Assembly: GCA_019695345.1 (NCBI GenBank)
Contig: JAIBAE010000026.1
Location: 1-48,529, forward strand
Source of the DNA: Bacteroidota bacterium
GTDB taxonomy: Bacteria; Bacteroidota; Ignavibacteria; Kapaibacteriales; NICIL-2
Length of the DNA stretch: 48,529 nt
Direction of reading: 5' to 3'
In this document: in pieces, positions 25,894 through 34,658 of the stretch
Layout of the letters: each line of letters begins with the position of its first letter
Numbering within the stretch: position 1 is the stretch's first letter
Translations under genes and position numbers: made by a program
The notes under the pieces: generated by a model
Seen by the model: the letters and a program-made list of their open reading frames with translations, nothing else
Told to the model about the DNA's origin: nothing
Database searches by the model: none

Positions 25894-27654
25894 TTACTTT
25901 GTACTCATGGGCGAGTTCATAATTGGCGGTTTTGGGAAGTCGCCTTCTAACGGACGAATCTCAACGTCTTCGAATAACAAATCGGGCACAATTACCGACG
26001 CCGCCAAATACTGCGAGCCACCCGAAATATATGGGCTTGTTACCGCAGGTGCTAAAAAGTTGTAGGCATACGGTGTTTTACCAACTGCAAGCAAATCCTT
26101 AAACATGCTTGGTGCCATTCCTGCTGCTTGGGTACCACGTACAAGTTCTTCGCGGCCATCGGGGAATACTTTGTACACCTCAAGCAAATTCATGGTTGAC
26201 TCGCCAAGTGAATAAGGGAAGTCTCCACTGGTTTGCGAGAACAATGTTGTGTAAAGTATATTCTGGTTTAGTGCTTTACGAACAATGTAACCAAACTGTA
26301 AGTCGCGGTCTTTTAGAATCTTTGCCATGCGTTTGATAAGCTCTTTGTGGTCTGCTTCTTTTTTCTTGTCGTTACATACAAATTGCAGAACATCAAACAT
26401 AGCGGCACAGCCACGTTGGCGTCCGTTGCTTTGTTTTATGCGTCGTGTTGGGATTCTGGAACTGAGTAAAGTTTTTAAGTATCCTTTATCAACCAATGTA
26501 AGTTTCTCGGGGCGTATTCCATCGTCATCTAACGTAAAAGAACCAAACAATGGTGTTTTGTTAAATGTAGTTTCTTTTGGAATGGAATAGACTGAACAAA
26601 ACTCTGCCATAACACGCGCACCAACTTTATTCTGGAATGCAGTGTAGCGGTCGTTATCCTGAATACCTCTATCGGTTAAAGGAGCGCGTTGAGTTGCTAC
26701 GTACGGTGCAAACATCTGCGCAAACACTTCTGCTGCTGCCTGACCTTCAAACAACACCGGACCCGAATACGGCTCGACAGTGTTGGAGGTTAGACATTGC
26801 TCTAACTTTGTTGCAATCATATCTGCGGCACGTGCCAAAGAGTCGCGCCAAGGTAAATCGTTAGGGTGCTTTGCATAAGCAGAATACATTTGTGCAAGTG
26901 GCATTCCATCGGCTGCTTGGGTAGAACACACAATCTCAAAGCCGGTTTGCAATTCTGTTTTTACATACTCACGTCCTTCGCTATTAACATAGATAACAGT
27001 TTCGGGCAGGTATTCCATGCTCACACTACTTGCGTTAATGTTTGGATGTTTTGTAAATGCTAACGATGTGAGCATAACTAATTCTTCAAAACGTTTTTTA
27101 TCCCACGCTGGGATTGCAAACGTATCAATTTCAGTTACGGGTGGTAGTAGGGTAAAATCGTAGGTGGTATCTAAGCGCGAACGGTTTTTTACCGATGATT
27201 CTTTTTTAGCATATAGCTCAACTGCTTGTTTGTAACATGCATCGCTTGCCAGCCATAACTCACGGCGGAACGCATTGTAATCTAACTCCATTGGAACGCG
27301 ACGGTTCTTAAAATTCTCTTCGTCATCGCTCGAGCCAAAGAAGCTCAAACTTACATCAAAGAAATTTGTGTTATCGAACTCCGGTTTACCAACACGAATC
27401 CCAACAGTAAGCCGTGGAACAAGTGCCGAACTTGACTCAACCAAACTGCCAAGCGTTGCCTTTACATTATTGCTTTGGCGGATAGTTAACGTGTATTCAA
27501 TGTAATACGGCTTTTGCAACGACGCCACCTGCAACTCCTGTAACGAGCGTTTAATTTCATCGCGCATTGCACGGCGTACCTGCTCAATATTCTGGGCATT
27601 GGTAAGCGATGTTGCAAAAACAAATAGTAGTACTAATCCGGATATTTTCTTCAT
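25894..27654 (-). CDS. Exported TldD/PmbA-like protein lacking metal ligands
   Basis: A 586-residue protein with a signal peptide (MKKISGLVLLFVFATSLTNA), related to the TldD/PmbA (TldE) peptidase family and to its neighbour at 27814. Aligned without gaps to the neighbour, the metal-binding motif HEIFGH is replaced by AQMFAP, so both histidines and the glutamate are gone. It is therefore probably a non-catalytic partner, like PmbA/TldE beside TldD. Unlike those cytoplasmic proteins, both here appear exported. The frame opens 11 codons upstream (27687), but the start at 27654 gives the signal peptide directly. The two genes lie on the same strand 160 bp apart, split by repeats. Confidence 0.8.
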   Translation of the reverse strand: MKKISGLVLLFVFATSLTNAQNIEQVRRAMRDEIKRSLQELQVASLQKPYYIEYTLTIRQSNNVKATLGSLVESSSALVPRLTVGIRVGKPEFDNTNFFDVSLSFFGSSDDEENFKNRRVPMELDYNAFRRELWLASDACYKQAVELYAKKESSVKNRSRLDTTYDFTLLPPVTEIDTFAIPAWDKKRFEELVMLTSLAFTKHPNINASSVSMEYLPETVIYVNSEGREYVKTELQTGFEIVCSTQAADGMPLAQMYSAYAKHPNDLPWRDSLARAADMIATKLEQCLTSNTVEPYSGPVLFEGQAAAEVFAQMFAPYVATQRAPLTDRGIQDNDRYTAFQNKVGARVMAEFCSVYSIPKETTFNKTPLFGSFTLDDDGIRPEKLTLVDKGYLKTLLSSRIPTRRIKQSNGRQRGCAAMFDVLQFVCNDKKKEADHKELIKRMAKILKDRDLQFGYIVRKALNQNILYTTLFSQTSGDFPYSLGESTMNLLEVYKVFPDGREELVRGTQAAGMAPSMFKDLLAVGKTPYAYNFLAPAVTSPYISGGSQYLAASVIVPDLLFEDVEIRPLEGDFPKPPIMNSPMSTK

Positions 27655-27685
27655 AATCGTTGTATGTAATTGTTTTATTTCTCTC

Positions 27686-27807
27686 ACAGTATTTCACAGC
27701 GTTCAGCGCGCAGACCCGGCGCGAGCCGAGCGTTGGTTAATGCGGTTACTTCCCGCAAGATGTTGGTGTTTAGTAATGTACATTCGGTGCGGTCAGGCGT
27801 TAGCAAA
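27686..27807. repeat. Family B repeat joined to a family A half
   Basis: ACAGTATTTCACAGCGTTCA and GCGCGCAGACCCGGCGCGAG form the family B part. GGTTACTTCCCGCAAG and CGGTGCGGTCAGGCGTTAGC plus AAA (27785-27807) form a family A right half that ends 6 nt from the stop codon at 27814. This composite separates the two TldD-like genes. Confidence 0.6.
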
Positions 27808-27813
27808 TAATAC

Positions 27814-29511
27814 TTATGGCTTAGCACCTGTAACCGGTGAAGCAAGGAGTGGCGGCTTTGCCTGACTCTTTGCTTTCTTCTGAACTTCTATTGTGGACAC
27901 CAGTAAACTTGGGCTACTTGCACTTACAGGCACCCCGCCACTCTCTGCGCCACACACACCATTAAAAATACCGATGTCATCTGCCGCGGCAACAATGTTA
28001 TTAAACGTTGCAAGCGGAGTACCGATTAAATCCACACCGCGAACAAGTTCATCGGCGCGACCATCGGCATATATTTTATACACCACAAGCGGCTGTACGT
28101 TAAATGCGTTGGGTACTGTTCTACCTGTAAATGTAAAACCGCCACTGATGTCCTCGAACAATAAGCCGTACTCTTTATTCTGCTTTTTACATTCGTTGCG
28201 AAGTTGCGTGCGAAGTGAATCGTAAGGAATTTGTTTGTGAGCAACTACCATCAGGTTTGATTGGCGTGCAACACAACGGTATCCTGCTTGGCGTCTGCCG
28301 TGACCGTTGGAAACCGGAAAACCATCAATTGGAGAACGTGACATCAGAAAGCTTTTGAAGATTCCATTTTCAACCGATACAACTTTCTTTCCTTCTACTC
28401 CTTCATCGTCGAACTTAAAGTAACCAACTAAATCGGTATTGCCACGTTGTTTTAAAGTTGGGTCGAAAACCACGTCAATAAAATCGGGTAATATCTTTTT
28501 GTTTACGAAGTTCTTAAATGTTTGTGATGAGTTAGGATCTTTCTGACGGTGACCTTCAACTCTGTGACCAAATATCTCGTGGAAAAATACGCCCGATGAA
28601 CGCCCTGATAAAATTGCCGGACCTGTATATGTTTCAGCAAGCGGTGCCTCGCGAAGTTTGCCCAACAGTGAAATCATTTCTTCCACATCTTTGCGGAGTG
28701 ATTCTTCGTTGGGAAGTCTATCGGCAGTGAATGCAGTGTATGATTTGTATAAGGGCAACGTCATGCCGTCATCGGCTTTTGTACTTGCCTGAATAAACAG
28801 CTTTACTATCGGCTCGGCAGAAACAATTTCAGAGCCTTCGCTACTTACAAAATACTTTACGTTTAAGTCTTGTTGGAAATACATACGCGCTGTAAAGATT
28901 TTGCCATCGCGTGAAAACAGAGCAGACAATCGGCGCATGATGCCTTTCCATTGTGCGGTATCAACAATAAATTGTGTGTCAACATTATCTTTATAAATAA
29001 TCGGAGACTGATGCGAGAAATCTGCGGAAGTATCTTCTTCTTTAACTTTTACTGCCTTGTTGGTAAGAACTTTACCATAGCGCTCAACCGCTGACTTATA
29101 AATACGGTCGGTTGCGCTCCATAACGCCTGGCGTATGGGCATTTCATCGTTACCTAACGGAAGTTGTTTGCCGCCGCGTCCGCCGCCGCCAAAATCAAAT
29201 GCCTGCCCGCGAATTACGTGGGTATTATCGAGGTTGTAATCGCCAACGCGCATATCAATATCAAGCAACCGTTGTTTGGAGTAATCAGCAGCTTCTATAT
29301 TTCCAAACGAAACGGATATTCGTTGAGACTGTATATCGGTAACACAATACGATAAATAATACGGAGGACGCTGTTCTTTCCCAAGTTGCTTCATGGAACG
29401 CTGAAGTTCCGATTTCATGGCAGTTAATAATGCGGGGTCGTTTTGGGCATGTACTACAGAGCCAAACAACAGTAAAGAACAAAAAAGAGATAAGCGAATC
29501 AAAACGTACAT
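27814..29511 (-). CDS. Exported TldD-like metallopeptidase
   Basis: A 565-residue protein with a signal peptide (MYVLIRLSLFCSLLLFGSVV, then HAQ), so it is probably periplasmic or outer-membrane associated. It belongs to the TldD/PmbA modulator-of-gyrase family. The HExxxH motif is intact as H311-E312-I-F-G-H316, followed by VEGHR, as in active TldD. GRRQAGYRC is near the C-terminal third. The upstream part (about 165-300) corresponds to the TldD N-terminal domain. In E. coli, TldD and TldE form a cytoplasmic heterodimer that degrades unfolded peptides and matures microcins. Here a secreted pair is suggested, with the degenerate protein at 25894 as partner. Substrate unknown. Confidence 0.83.
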   Translation of the reverse strand: MYVLIRLSLFCSLLLFGSVVHAQNDPALLTAMKSELQRSMKQLGKEQRPPYYLSYCVTDIQSQRISVSFGNIEAADYSKQRLLDIDMRVGDYNLDNTHVIRGQAFDFGGGGRGGKQLPLGNDEMPIRQALWSATDRIYKSAVERYGKVLTNKAVKVKEEDTSADFSHQSPIIYKDNVDTQFIVDTAQWKGIMRRLSALFSRDGKIFTARMYFQQDLNVKYFVSSEGSEIVSAEPIVKLFIQASTKADDGMTLPLYKSYTAFTADRLPNEESLRKDVEEMISLLGKLREAPLAETYTGPAILSGRSSGVFFHEIFGHRVEGHRQKDPNSSQTFKNFVNKKILPDFIDVVFDPTLKQRGNTDLVGYFKFDDEGVEGKKVVSVENGIFKSFLMSRSPIDGFPVSNGHGRRQAGYRCVARQSNLMVVAHKQIPYDSLRTQLRNECKKQNKEYGLLFEDISGGFTFTGRTVPNAFNVQPLVVYKIYADGRADELVRGVDLIGTPLATFNNIVAAADDIGIFNGVCGAESGGVPVSASSPSLLVSTIEVQKKAKSQAKPPLLASPVTGAKP

Positions 29512-29605
29512 AAATTATTTTCTAGAAATTGAATTCAACAAAGATACCAAGTGTTTATCAAACCTGCGTGGAGACGCATTGAAATTAGTTGAATTGAAAA
29601 ATACC

Positions 29606-29644
29606 ATAAAAAAAGTCCTCAAGCCAAGCCGGCTGAGGACTTTT
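29606..29644 (-). terminator. Rho-independent terminator of the T9SS protein gene
   Basis: On the minus strand AAAAGTCCTC (29644-29635) pairs with GAGGACTTTT (29620-29611), with an inner AGCC/GGCT step, then a T run. It lies 20 nt beyond the stop of the gene at 29664. Confidence 0.88.
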
Positions 29645-29663
29645 AACAGTTTATGGGTAAAAA

Positions 29664-30362
29664 TTAACGTACTATAGCAAGTTTACCAAGTGAAACTACT
29701 TTACCACCATTGATAACAGTGTAATTATACATTCCCGCCGGTAATGCAGCTGTGCTGAATTGGGTTGAGCTACCGTTGAACGATACATTCTGAACTTGCT
29801 GACCAAGGTTATTGGTGATAACTAATTGAGATTGTACGTTTCCTTCCGGTAGATTAACCTGAATAGTTGCAATATCTGATGTTGGGTTTGGAGTAACGAA
29901 TGATGGAGTTGTAGCTTCTTCTTTAACATCGGTTGTACCAACATGGATTGTGATTTTAACATCAAGTTTATCTGATTCGCTATTGATATTGTAAATGGTA
30001 TAGGTAAGAATTGTGGTGCCCATTACATTGTTTGGGAAAAAACTCATGTGTCCGGAATCATTTACGTCATTCGGTGCTAATACTACAGTACCATCTTTAC
30101 CGGATGTTTCATTTTGAGATTCGCCAAAACACTGTTCTGCAAAACAAAATGTACTGGTATGACCATTTACCTGCTCCGCACGATTAATTTTTAAGCGGTA
30201 GCTATTTGTAGATGAAGATATATTCTTAATTGCAACCGTGAAGTTAACGGATTTATTAGGTGTAGTCCAATATTCCATGGTCATTGGCTCAAGCTGAATG
30301 GTTTGTGCCATAGCCATAAATGGAATTACACAAAAAATAATAAGGCGTATCAAGAATTTCAT
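29664..30362 (-). CDS. Secreted protein with T9SS sorting domain
   Basis: A 232-residue exported protein. It has a signal peptide (MKFLIRLIIFCVIPFMAMAQ), then a single immunoglobulin-like beta domain (about 21-145: VNFTVAIKNISSSTNSYRLK, and a CFAEQCF pair that may form a disulfide). A T9SS type A domain occupies about the last 80 residues (TPNPTSDIATIQV, VITNNLGQQVQNV, AGMYNYTV). The frame extends 28 codons upstream into the divergent promoter region, but the start at 30362 yields the signal peptide. It is divergent from the thioredoxin gene. Function unknown. Confidence 0.83.
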   Translation of the reverse strand: MKFLIRLIIFCVIPFMAMAQTIQLEPMTMEYWTTPNKSVNFTVAIKNISSSTNSYRLKINRAEQVNGHTSTFCFAEQCFGESQNETSGKDGTVVLAPNDVNDSGHMSFFPNNVMGTTILTYTIYNINSESDKLDVKITIHVGTTDVKEEATTPSFVTPNPTSDIATIQVNLPEGNVQSQLVITNNLGQQVQNVSFNGSSTQFSTAALPAGMYNYTVINGGKVVSLGKLAIVR

Positions 30363-30487
30363 AAGTTTGCTCCGAAACATTTTAGATAAAACAATTGTCA
30401 CAGTTTTCAATCCGCAAAATACAAAAGCGAATCCGTTCAAAAACACGAATAATTAAAACAAGTTTCAATACTATTTCAGGAATCCTT

Positions 30488-30997
30488 ATGAAAATTGTTA
30501 GTTTTCTTGCTCTTATTGTTGTTTTTACATTGGCTGCCCATACCAAGTTTGCCGATGCCTCAAAACTTCCCGCTATTAAAATTAAAACTCTTGACGGTAA
30601 AACTATCAACACAGCCGACCTTGCTAACGACGGTAAACCAATCATTTTAGACTTTTGGGCCACCTGGTGCAAACCATGCGTTCAGGAATTGAGTAATATT
30701 TCTACCGTGTACGAAGATTGGCAAAAAGAAACCGGTGTTAAAGTAATTGCAGTTTCCATAGATGATGCGCGTAATAGCCACAAAGTTGCACCATTTGTTA
30801 AGGGACGTAACTGGGATTACGAGGTATATATTGATGAAAACTCCGACCTAAAACGTGCGCTTAATGTAAACGAAATCCCGCATACATTCCTTATCAATGG
30901 AAAGGGCGAAATTGTTTATCAGCATAAATCATATGCTCCGGGCGATGAGAATCACTTATACGAAGAAGTGAAAAAAGTTGCAGGGTTAACGAAGTAA
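30488..30997 (+). CDS. Exported thioredoxin-like protein (TlpA/ResA type)
   Basis: A 169-residue protein. It has an N-terminal signal sequence (MKIVSFLALIVVFTLAAHT) and a thioredoxin fold of the TlpA/ResA group with the redox motif W60-C61-K-P-C64 in ILDFWATWCKPC. IPHTFLINGKGEIVY holds the cis-Pro region. It probably reduces disulfides in the periplasm, for example for cytochrome c assembly. AGGA lies just before the ATG at 30488. The frame runs 31 codons further upstream into the shared promoter region and is not used here. It is a single gene, ended by the terminator at 31084. Confidence 0.88.
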   Translation: MKIVSFLALIVVFTLAAHTKFADASKLPAIKIKTLDGKTINTADLANDGKPIILDFWATWCKPCVQELSNISTVYEDWQKETGVKVIAVSIDDARNSHKVAPFVKGRNWDYEVYIDENSDLKRALNVNEIPHTFLINGKGEIVYQHKSYAPGDENHLYEEVKKVAGLTK

Positions 30998-31004
30998 CAT
31001 TCAT

Positions 31005-31076
31005 GTTACCCACAACTGCCAAAGCAATCCTTCAGCGCGGCAACCCGGTCCGAACCTAACGGTTCAGCGTTGCAGG
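31005..31076. repeat. Family B dispersed repeat
   Basis: GTTACCC, then CTGCCAAAGCAATCCTTCAG, CGCGGCAACCCGGTCCGAAC and GGTTCAGCGTTGCAGG. The last two parts fold on each other (GAACC/GGTTC and GCAAC/GTTGC). It begins 7 nt after the thioredoxin stop codon. Confidence 0.6.
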
Positions 31077-31083
31077 AAAAAGT

Positions 31084-31116
31084 AAAAGGGACAAATTCTG
31101 TTTGTCCCTTTTTATT
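31084..31116 (+). terminator. Rho-independent terminator after the thioredoxin gene
   Basis: AAAAGGGACAAA (31084-31095) pairs with TTTGTCCCTTTT (31101-31112) and runs into TATTCTG. It has perfect 12-bp arms with a 5-nt loop. Confidence 0.88.
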
Positions 31117-31166
31117 CTGTAATTGTATTATGTAGCTATTCATTACGTCTTTTGCGAAAGGCAATT

Positions 31167-31224
31167 GGTGGGTTCGCGCTGTGTCTGCGCGCTGGCGCGT
31201 TTGCTACGGTAGTAGCGGGTAACC
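31167..31224. repeat. Family B dispersed repeat (reverse orientation)
   Basis: The minus strand reads GGTTACCCGCTACTACCGTA, then GCGCCAGCGCGCAGACACAG and CGCGAACCCACC. It ends 4 nt from the stop codon of the gene at 31229. Confidence 0.5.
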
Positions 31225-31228
31225 ATAA

Positions 31229-33634
31229 TTATTTTAAACGAAACCTCGCACCAAGTTGAACGCATACATGGGTAACGCTCCAATCCCCGTCTCCTTCACT
31301 AATCATACCACTAACTGGTATTGTATAGTTAGTTTCGATATTTGCACTGATACGTGGTGTAATTGGTAACGTAAACCCTATACCCAATACAAAGCCGAAC
31401 CTGAATGTTGTCAGTGATGACATTTCTGTTGTAGGTTCAGTTTTGGTACGACCAAGTGAGGGGGAATAAGCATAATTTTCGGGTTGGAGAATTCTGCGTT
31501 GTAATGTTATGTTATTATTGGCATGTAACATTCCACGTGCTCCACCCATAATATACATTGAACGTAATGGGTAATATTCAGCGGCAAAACATAACGAGAG
31601 TACCGGAGTATTCACTGTTACTATGCGTTCTTCCTGAAAAGGTACTAAACTACCATCCGGTAAACGTATTTGAGAAAGTATAGTATCAGCAGAGCGTATG
31701 TCCCCGCCAATAGTTTCTAAAGTAAATCTTCCGCTTAAGGCAAGTTTTTCGTTTATTCTCCGTGAAGCTGAAACTCCAAAATATCCACCACCGCCAGAGG
31801 TGCCTCGGAATACACCGTTACTGATGATATTTCCACTTCTGCCAAACTCTGCATTGTGATACGTTTGATTATAAACAAAGAACCCCCCAACCGACCATGA
31901 TGAGCTTGTTTCGCAATCCTCTCCATCCGGACATATCTTAAAACCGTATTTCTCTGTTCTATTGTCAAACGTGTAACAAACGGTAATTAATGTTCTATTG
32001 CCGGCAACATCGTATGCCTGAAAAACCATTTTGCCCTCGATTCCATCTTTTACAGGTTTAACTTTAATCTGTACCTGTGGGGCACCTTCTTCTATTGTAG
32101 GTAATGTTGCATTTAAGCCAAGTGCATACAATACTTTTACCGAAGCTAACCCTTTATCGTTATTTCTATCGTCTCGTATATAAACTGTAATACCATCTTT
32201 TGTTTGTTTACTTTCGCCAAGAGGGGGAATAGTATCTTTTCCTTCTTCTAAGTCGAAGAATGATTGCCCACCCATGTTCCCATACGCATCAAACGAATCA
32301 GACTTATACCCAAAACCATAACTGTACAAACCAAAAGGAGCTTCGCAATTAAGAATATGAGTACCAAAATCTATTTTCTTTTGCGCAATGGAATAACGGG
32401 AAAGAGCAAGTTGCTCAAACTCTGCAGAAGGTATCGGCTCACCATCTAATCTTATTGTAGTAATTGACTCTGTAGGAACAACAAGATTTACGTAATGATC
32501 CCAACTACCATTAACCGGAGTTGCTATTCGATAGTTCTTAATGAATTGTTGTGTTGGTGATACCAGGATTAACATGGGGTCGCCAATAGAATCACCATTC
32601 TTAAACCCTTGCGAAAACTGTCCTACAAGTATAGGTTTATCTGCGGTAATTTGTAAATGTTCACGTACATTCATGTTCTCGTAAAATTCGCCTGCATCTA
32701 AAACGCTTACCAATTTAGTGTTCTCAAACACCTTAGTTTTATTTTCAGATGCGATTACCCTAAGTGTATATCTTGAACGCCCCTTTAGCATACCTACATA
32801 GAAATGCTTCCCCCACGATGAAACCGGAGGCATTTGTTCAACAAGATGATTGCATGCCTGTACATTCATTGGAACATAACCACAACTATGTCCGCTAAAC
32901 ACAGCAACTTTTCTGTTTGAACGGATTAATGTTCCAGTTAAATCACCTGTGCCTACGGAGTAAAAATCAGCCAATAGTTGATACACATCACCTTTACGAA
33001 GTAATACCGCATATGGCTCACCTTGTTTATGACCATCGGTAGTGGCAGCATTGGGTGTTATATATAACTCCGTTGAATCCTCGGTAGCAACCACGGCAAT
33101 TTGTGATACTAAATCTGCTGAAAGTTTATAATATCCCATTGCTCTATACTCTGTACCCAACACACTAACGGGTAAAGCCAAATAAGTATCTGTTGATTGG
33201 TAACGTCTGTTCAAGCCATATACAGAGATAGGGTTATCGCTGGTTATATGAACTGCTCTACGTTGGGGAACGGTTATAGTATCAAGTTGTGCATTTTCCG
33301 TTAGCATCATACTTGCAACAGTGCCACCTTTAACAATAAGGTTCCGTTTATAATTAATGCCATCGCAAAAAATTTCTACTCGTGCATCGTTGTTTGCAGT
33401 TATAAACAATTCTAATGTTAGTGGGTCGGCAGAATTGTTATCAGAACCTTCGCGATAATTACGCATAAAGCAAACCCAAAAGTCAGTGCCTTCGCTATTT
33501 ACCATCTTTGGGGATAGTTCAACAGGTTTCCGGTTAGGAATGGCACCGGATTTTTGTGCAAAACTAACCTGAGTTGCTAATGTGACTAAAACTGCGATGC
33601 TTATGATATGTATTATGTACAAGGTTCTTACCAT
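31229..33634 (-). CDS. IgGFc-binding-domain protein with C-terminal outer-membrane barrel-like region
   Basis: An 801-residue exported protein. The start at 33634 (MVRTLYIIHIISIAVLVTLA) gives a signal peptide; 28 further upstream codons belong to the previous gene. Residues about 40-420 match the IgGFc-binding N-terminal-type domain of bacterial surface proteins (SDNPISVYGLNRRYQSTDTY, FSGHSCGYVP, CNHLVEQMPPVSSWGKHFY). A short Ig-like segment follows (KVLYALGLNATLP, VYIRDDRNND). The last 200 residues have alternating beta strands like an outer-membrane porin (GGYFGVSASRRINEKLALSG), ending in RFRLK. So it may carry its own anchor rather than a T9SS domain. Its ATG overlaps the stop of the upstream gene (TAATG), which implies translational coupling. 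Confidence 0.75.
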   Translation of the reverse strand: MVRTLYIIHIISIAVLVTLATQVSFAQKSGAIPNRKPVELSPKMVNSEGTDFWVCFMRNYREGSDNNSADPLTLELFITANNDARVEIFCDGINYKRNLIVKGGTVASMMLTENAQLDTITVPQRRAVHITSDNPISVYGLNRRYQSTDTYLALPVSVLGTEYRAMGYYKLSADLVSQIAVVATEDSTELYITPNAATTDGHKQGEPYAVLLRKGDVYQLLADFYSVGTGDLTGTLIRSNRKVAVFSGHSCGYVPMNVQACNHLVEQMPPVSSWGKHFYVGMLKGRSRYTLRVIASENKTKVFENTKLVSVLDAGEFYENMNVREHLQITADKPILVGQFSQGFKNGDSIGDPMLILVSPTQQFIKNYRIATPVNGSWDHYVNLVVPTESITTIRLDGEPIPSAEFEQLALSRYSIAQKKIDFGTHILNCEAPFGLYSYGFGYKSDSFDAYGNMGGQSFFDLEEGKDTIPPLGESKQTKDGITVYIRDDRNNDKGLASVKVLYALGLNATLPTIEEGAPQVQIKVKPVKDGIEGKMVFQAYDVAGNRTLITVCYTFDNRTEKYGFKICPDGEDCETSSSWSVGGFFVYNQTYHNAEFGRSGNIISNGVFRGTSGGGGYFGVSASRRINEKLALSGRFTLETIGGDIRSADTILSQIRLPDGSLVPFQEERIVTVNTPVLSLCFAAEYYPLRSMYIMGGARGMLHANNNITLQRRILQPENYAYSPSLGRTKTEPTTEMSSLTTFRFGFVLGIGFTLPITPRISANIETNYTIPVSGMISEGDGDWSVTHVCVQLGARFRLK

Positions 33635-34383
33635 TACTTCACCACCCAACATTGCTGTATGTAAACACCACGTTTCGATTTCATCCTGATGTGATAAACA
33701 CCTGAAGCAACCGACCACGTATCAAACAAAAATGTATGTTTATATGTACCGGGTGGCTGAATTTTTACTTCGTCAGTTTGTACTAAAACACCTGCCAAAT
33801 TAAACATATCAAACACAACCGATGTACTATCAAGCACTCTATACTCAACTGTAGTAAACGATGTACAGTAGTTTGGAGCAGGTGAGGAAATATACTCTCC
33901 ATCAACTGGTTCTATAGGAGCTGTATCATAAATTTTAATCAACGAACTGTCATTTTTAAAGGTATCTACAAGTCGGTTACCAATCAATAATCGAGTTATG
34001 AGAATTTTTGCAATAGAATCCGGACCTGCTAATGGTTCAAACGGTATACTGATAACTTTTTTACCCACGTATGTAACATTATTAGAGGCAACAAACGAAA
34101 CAGTAACCAGAGAGTTGTCTTCCGAAAGTGGCACCTCTGAAATCGAAGCTGACGTAACATCAGTGCTTAAAATGGTAGGTGTAAGTAATAGATTAAGTAA
34201 ACTTTTTCGATACGAAAAAATAAAGCGCACGGTGTCATTCTTAGAAGCAGATAGTGATGCTTCTACAGGAACTAACGAAACTTTACCACGAGATAACGTG
34301 GTGTCGCGTATATCAACACGAGGCTGTGCCGTAGCAATCAAAGCACTAAAAAGCAGAACTACAATTATCCTTAGTATAGTCAT
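33634..34383 (-). CDS. Secreted cohesin-like protein with T9SS-type C-terminus
   Basis: A 249-residue exported protein. It has a signal peptide (MTILRIIVVLLFSALIATA), then a beta domain at about 25-140 resembling a cohesin or dockerin-partner fold (VRFIFSYRKSLLNLLLTPTI, KKVISIPFEPLAG). The C-terminal 85 residues look like a T9SS sorting domain (FDMFNLAGVLVQT, ASGVYHIRM, QQCWVVK). AAGGAT lies 6 nt before the ATG at 34383; the open frame starts 14 codons earlier. It overlaps the next gene (TAATG), so the two products are likely made together and may form a surface complex. Confidence 0.72.
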   Translation of the reverse strand: MTILRIIVVLLFSALIATAQPRVDIRDTTLSRGKVSLVPVEASLSASKNDTVRFIFSYRKSLLNLLLTPTILSTDVTSASISEVPLSEDNSLVTVSFVASNNVTYVGKKVISIPFEPLAGPDSIAKILITRLLIGNRLVDTFKNDSSLIKIYDTAPIEPVDGEYISSPAPNYCTSFTTVEYRVLDSTSVVFDMFNLAGVLVQTDEVKIQPPGTYKHTFLFDTWSVASGVYHIRMKSKRGVYIQQCWVVK

Positions 34384-34476
34384 TCGGTCATCCTTTTCCT
34401 TATAAACAAATATACGCATATACATTCAACCAAGAGGTAAAGGATGAATAACCTTCAAATTTGTTAAATTTAATTG

Positions 34477-34540
34477 TTTGCTACCGCCGACGGCACAGAA
34501 TCTGCTGCTAAAAAACAAACTTTTCTTGCCGGAAGGAACC
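34477..34540. repeat. Family A repeat, solo left half
   Basis: TTTGCTACCGCCGACGGCAC (34477-34496) and the inner motif CTTGCCGGAAGGAACC (34525-34540) are present in left-half order. No matching right end was found in the 275-bp divergent gap to 34658, which otherwise must hold the promoters of the two surface-gene blocks. Confidence 0.55.
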
Positions 34541-34658
34541 TGTAGCGTAGCAACCCAGTATCACAATTCAGAAATTTTGACTTTGGGTAACTCACATAAC
34601 ATCATAAATTGCTACAGTAGAGCAGTAGTTCCCAACTCAAACATATTACCGGAATAGA

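Noticed and set aside
25802-26065. 87-codon plus-strand ORF over the end of the TldD-like gene
   Set aside because: It overlaps a signal-peptide-bearing TldD-family frame on the other strand and begins in a family B repeat.
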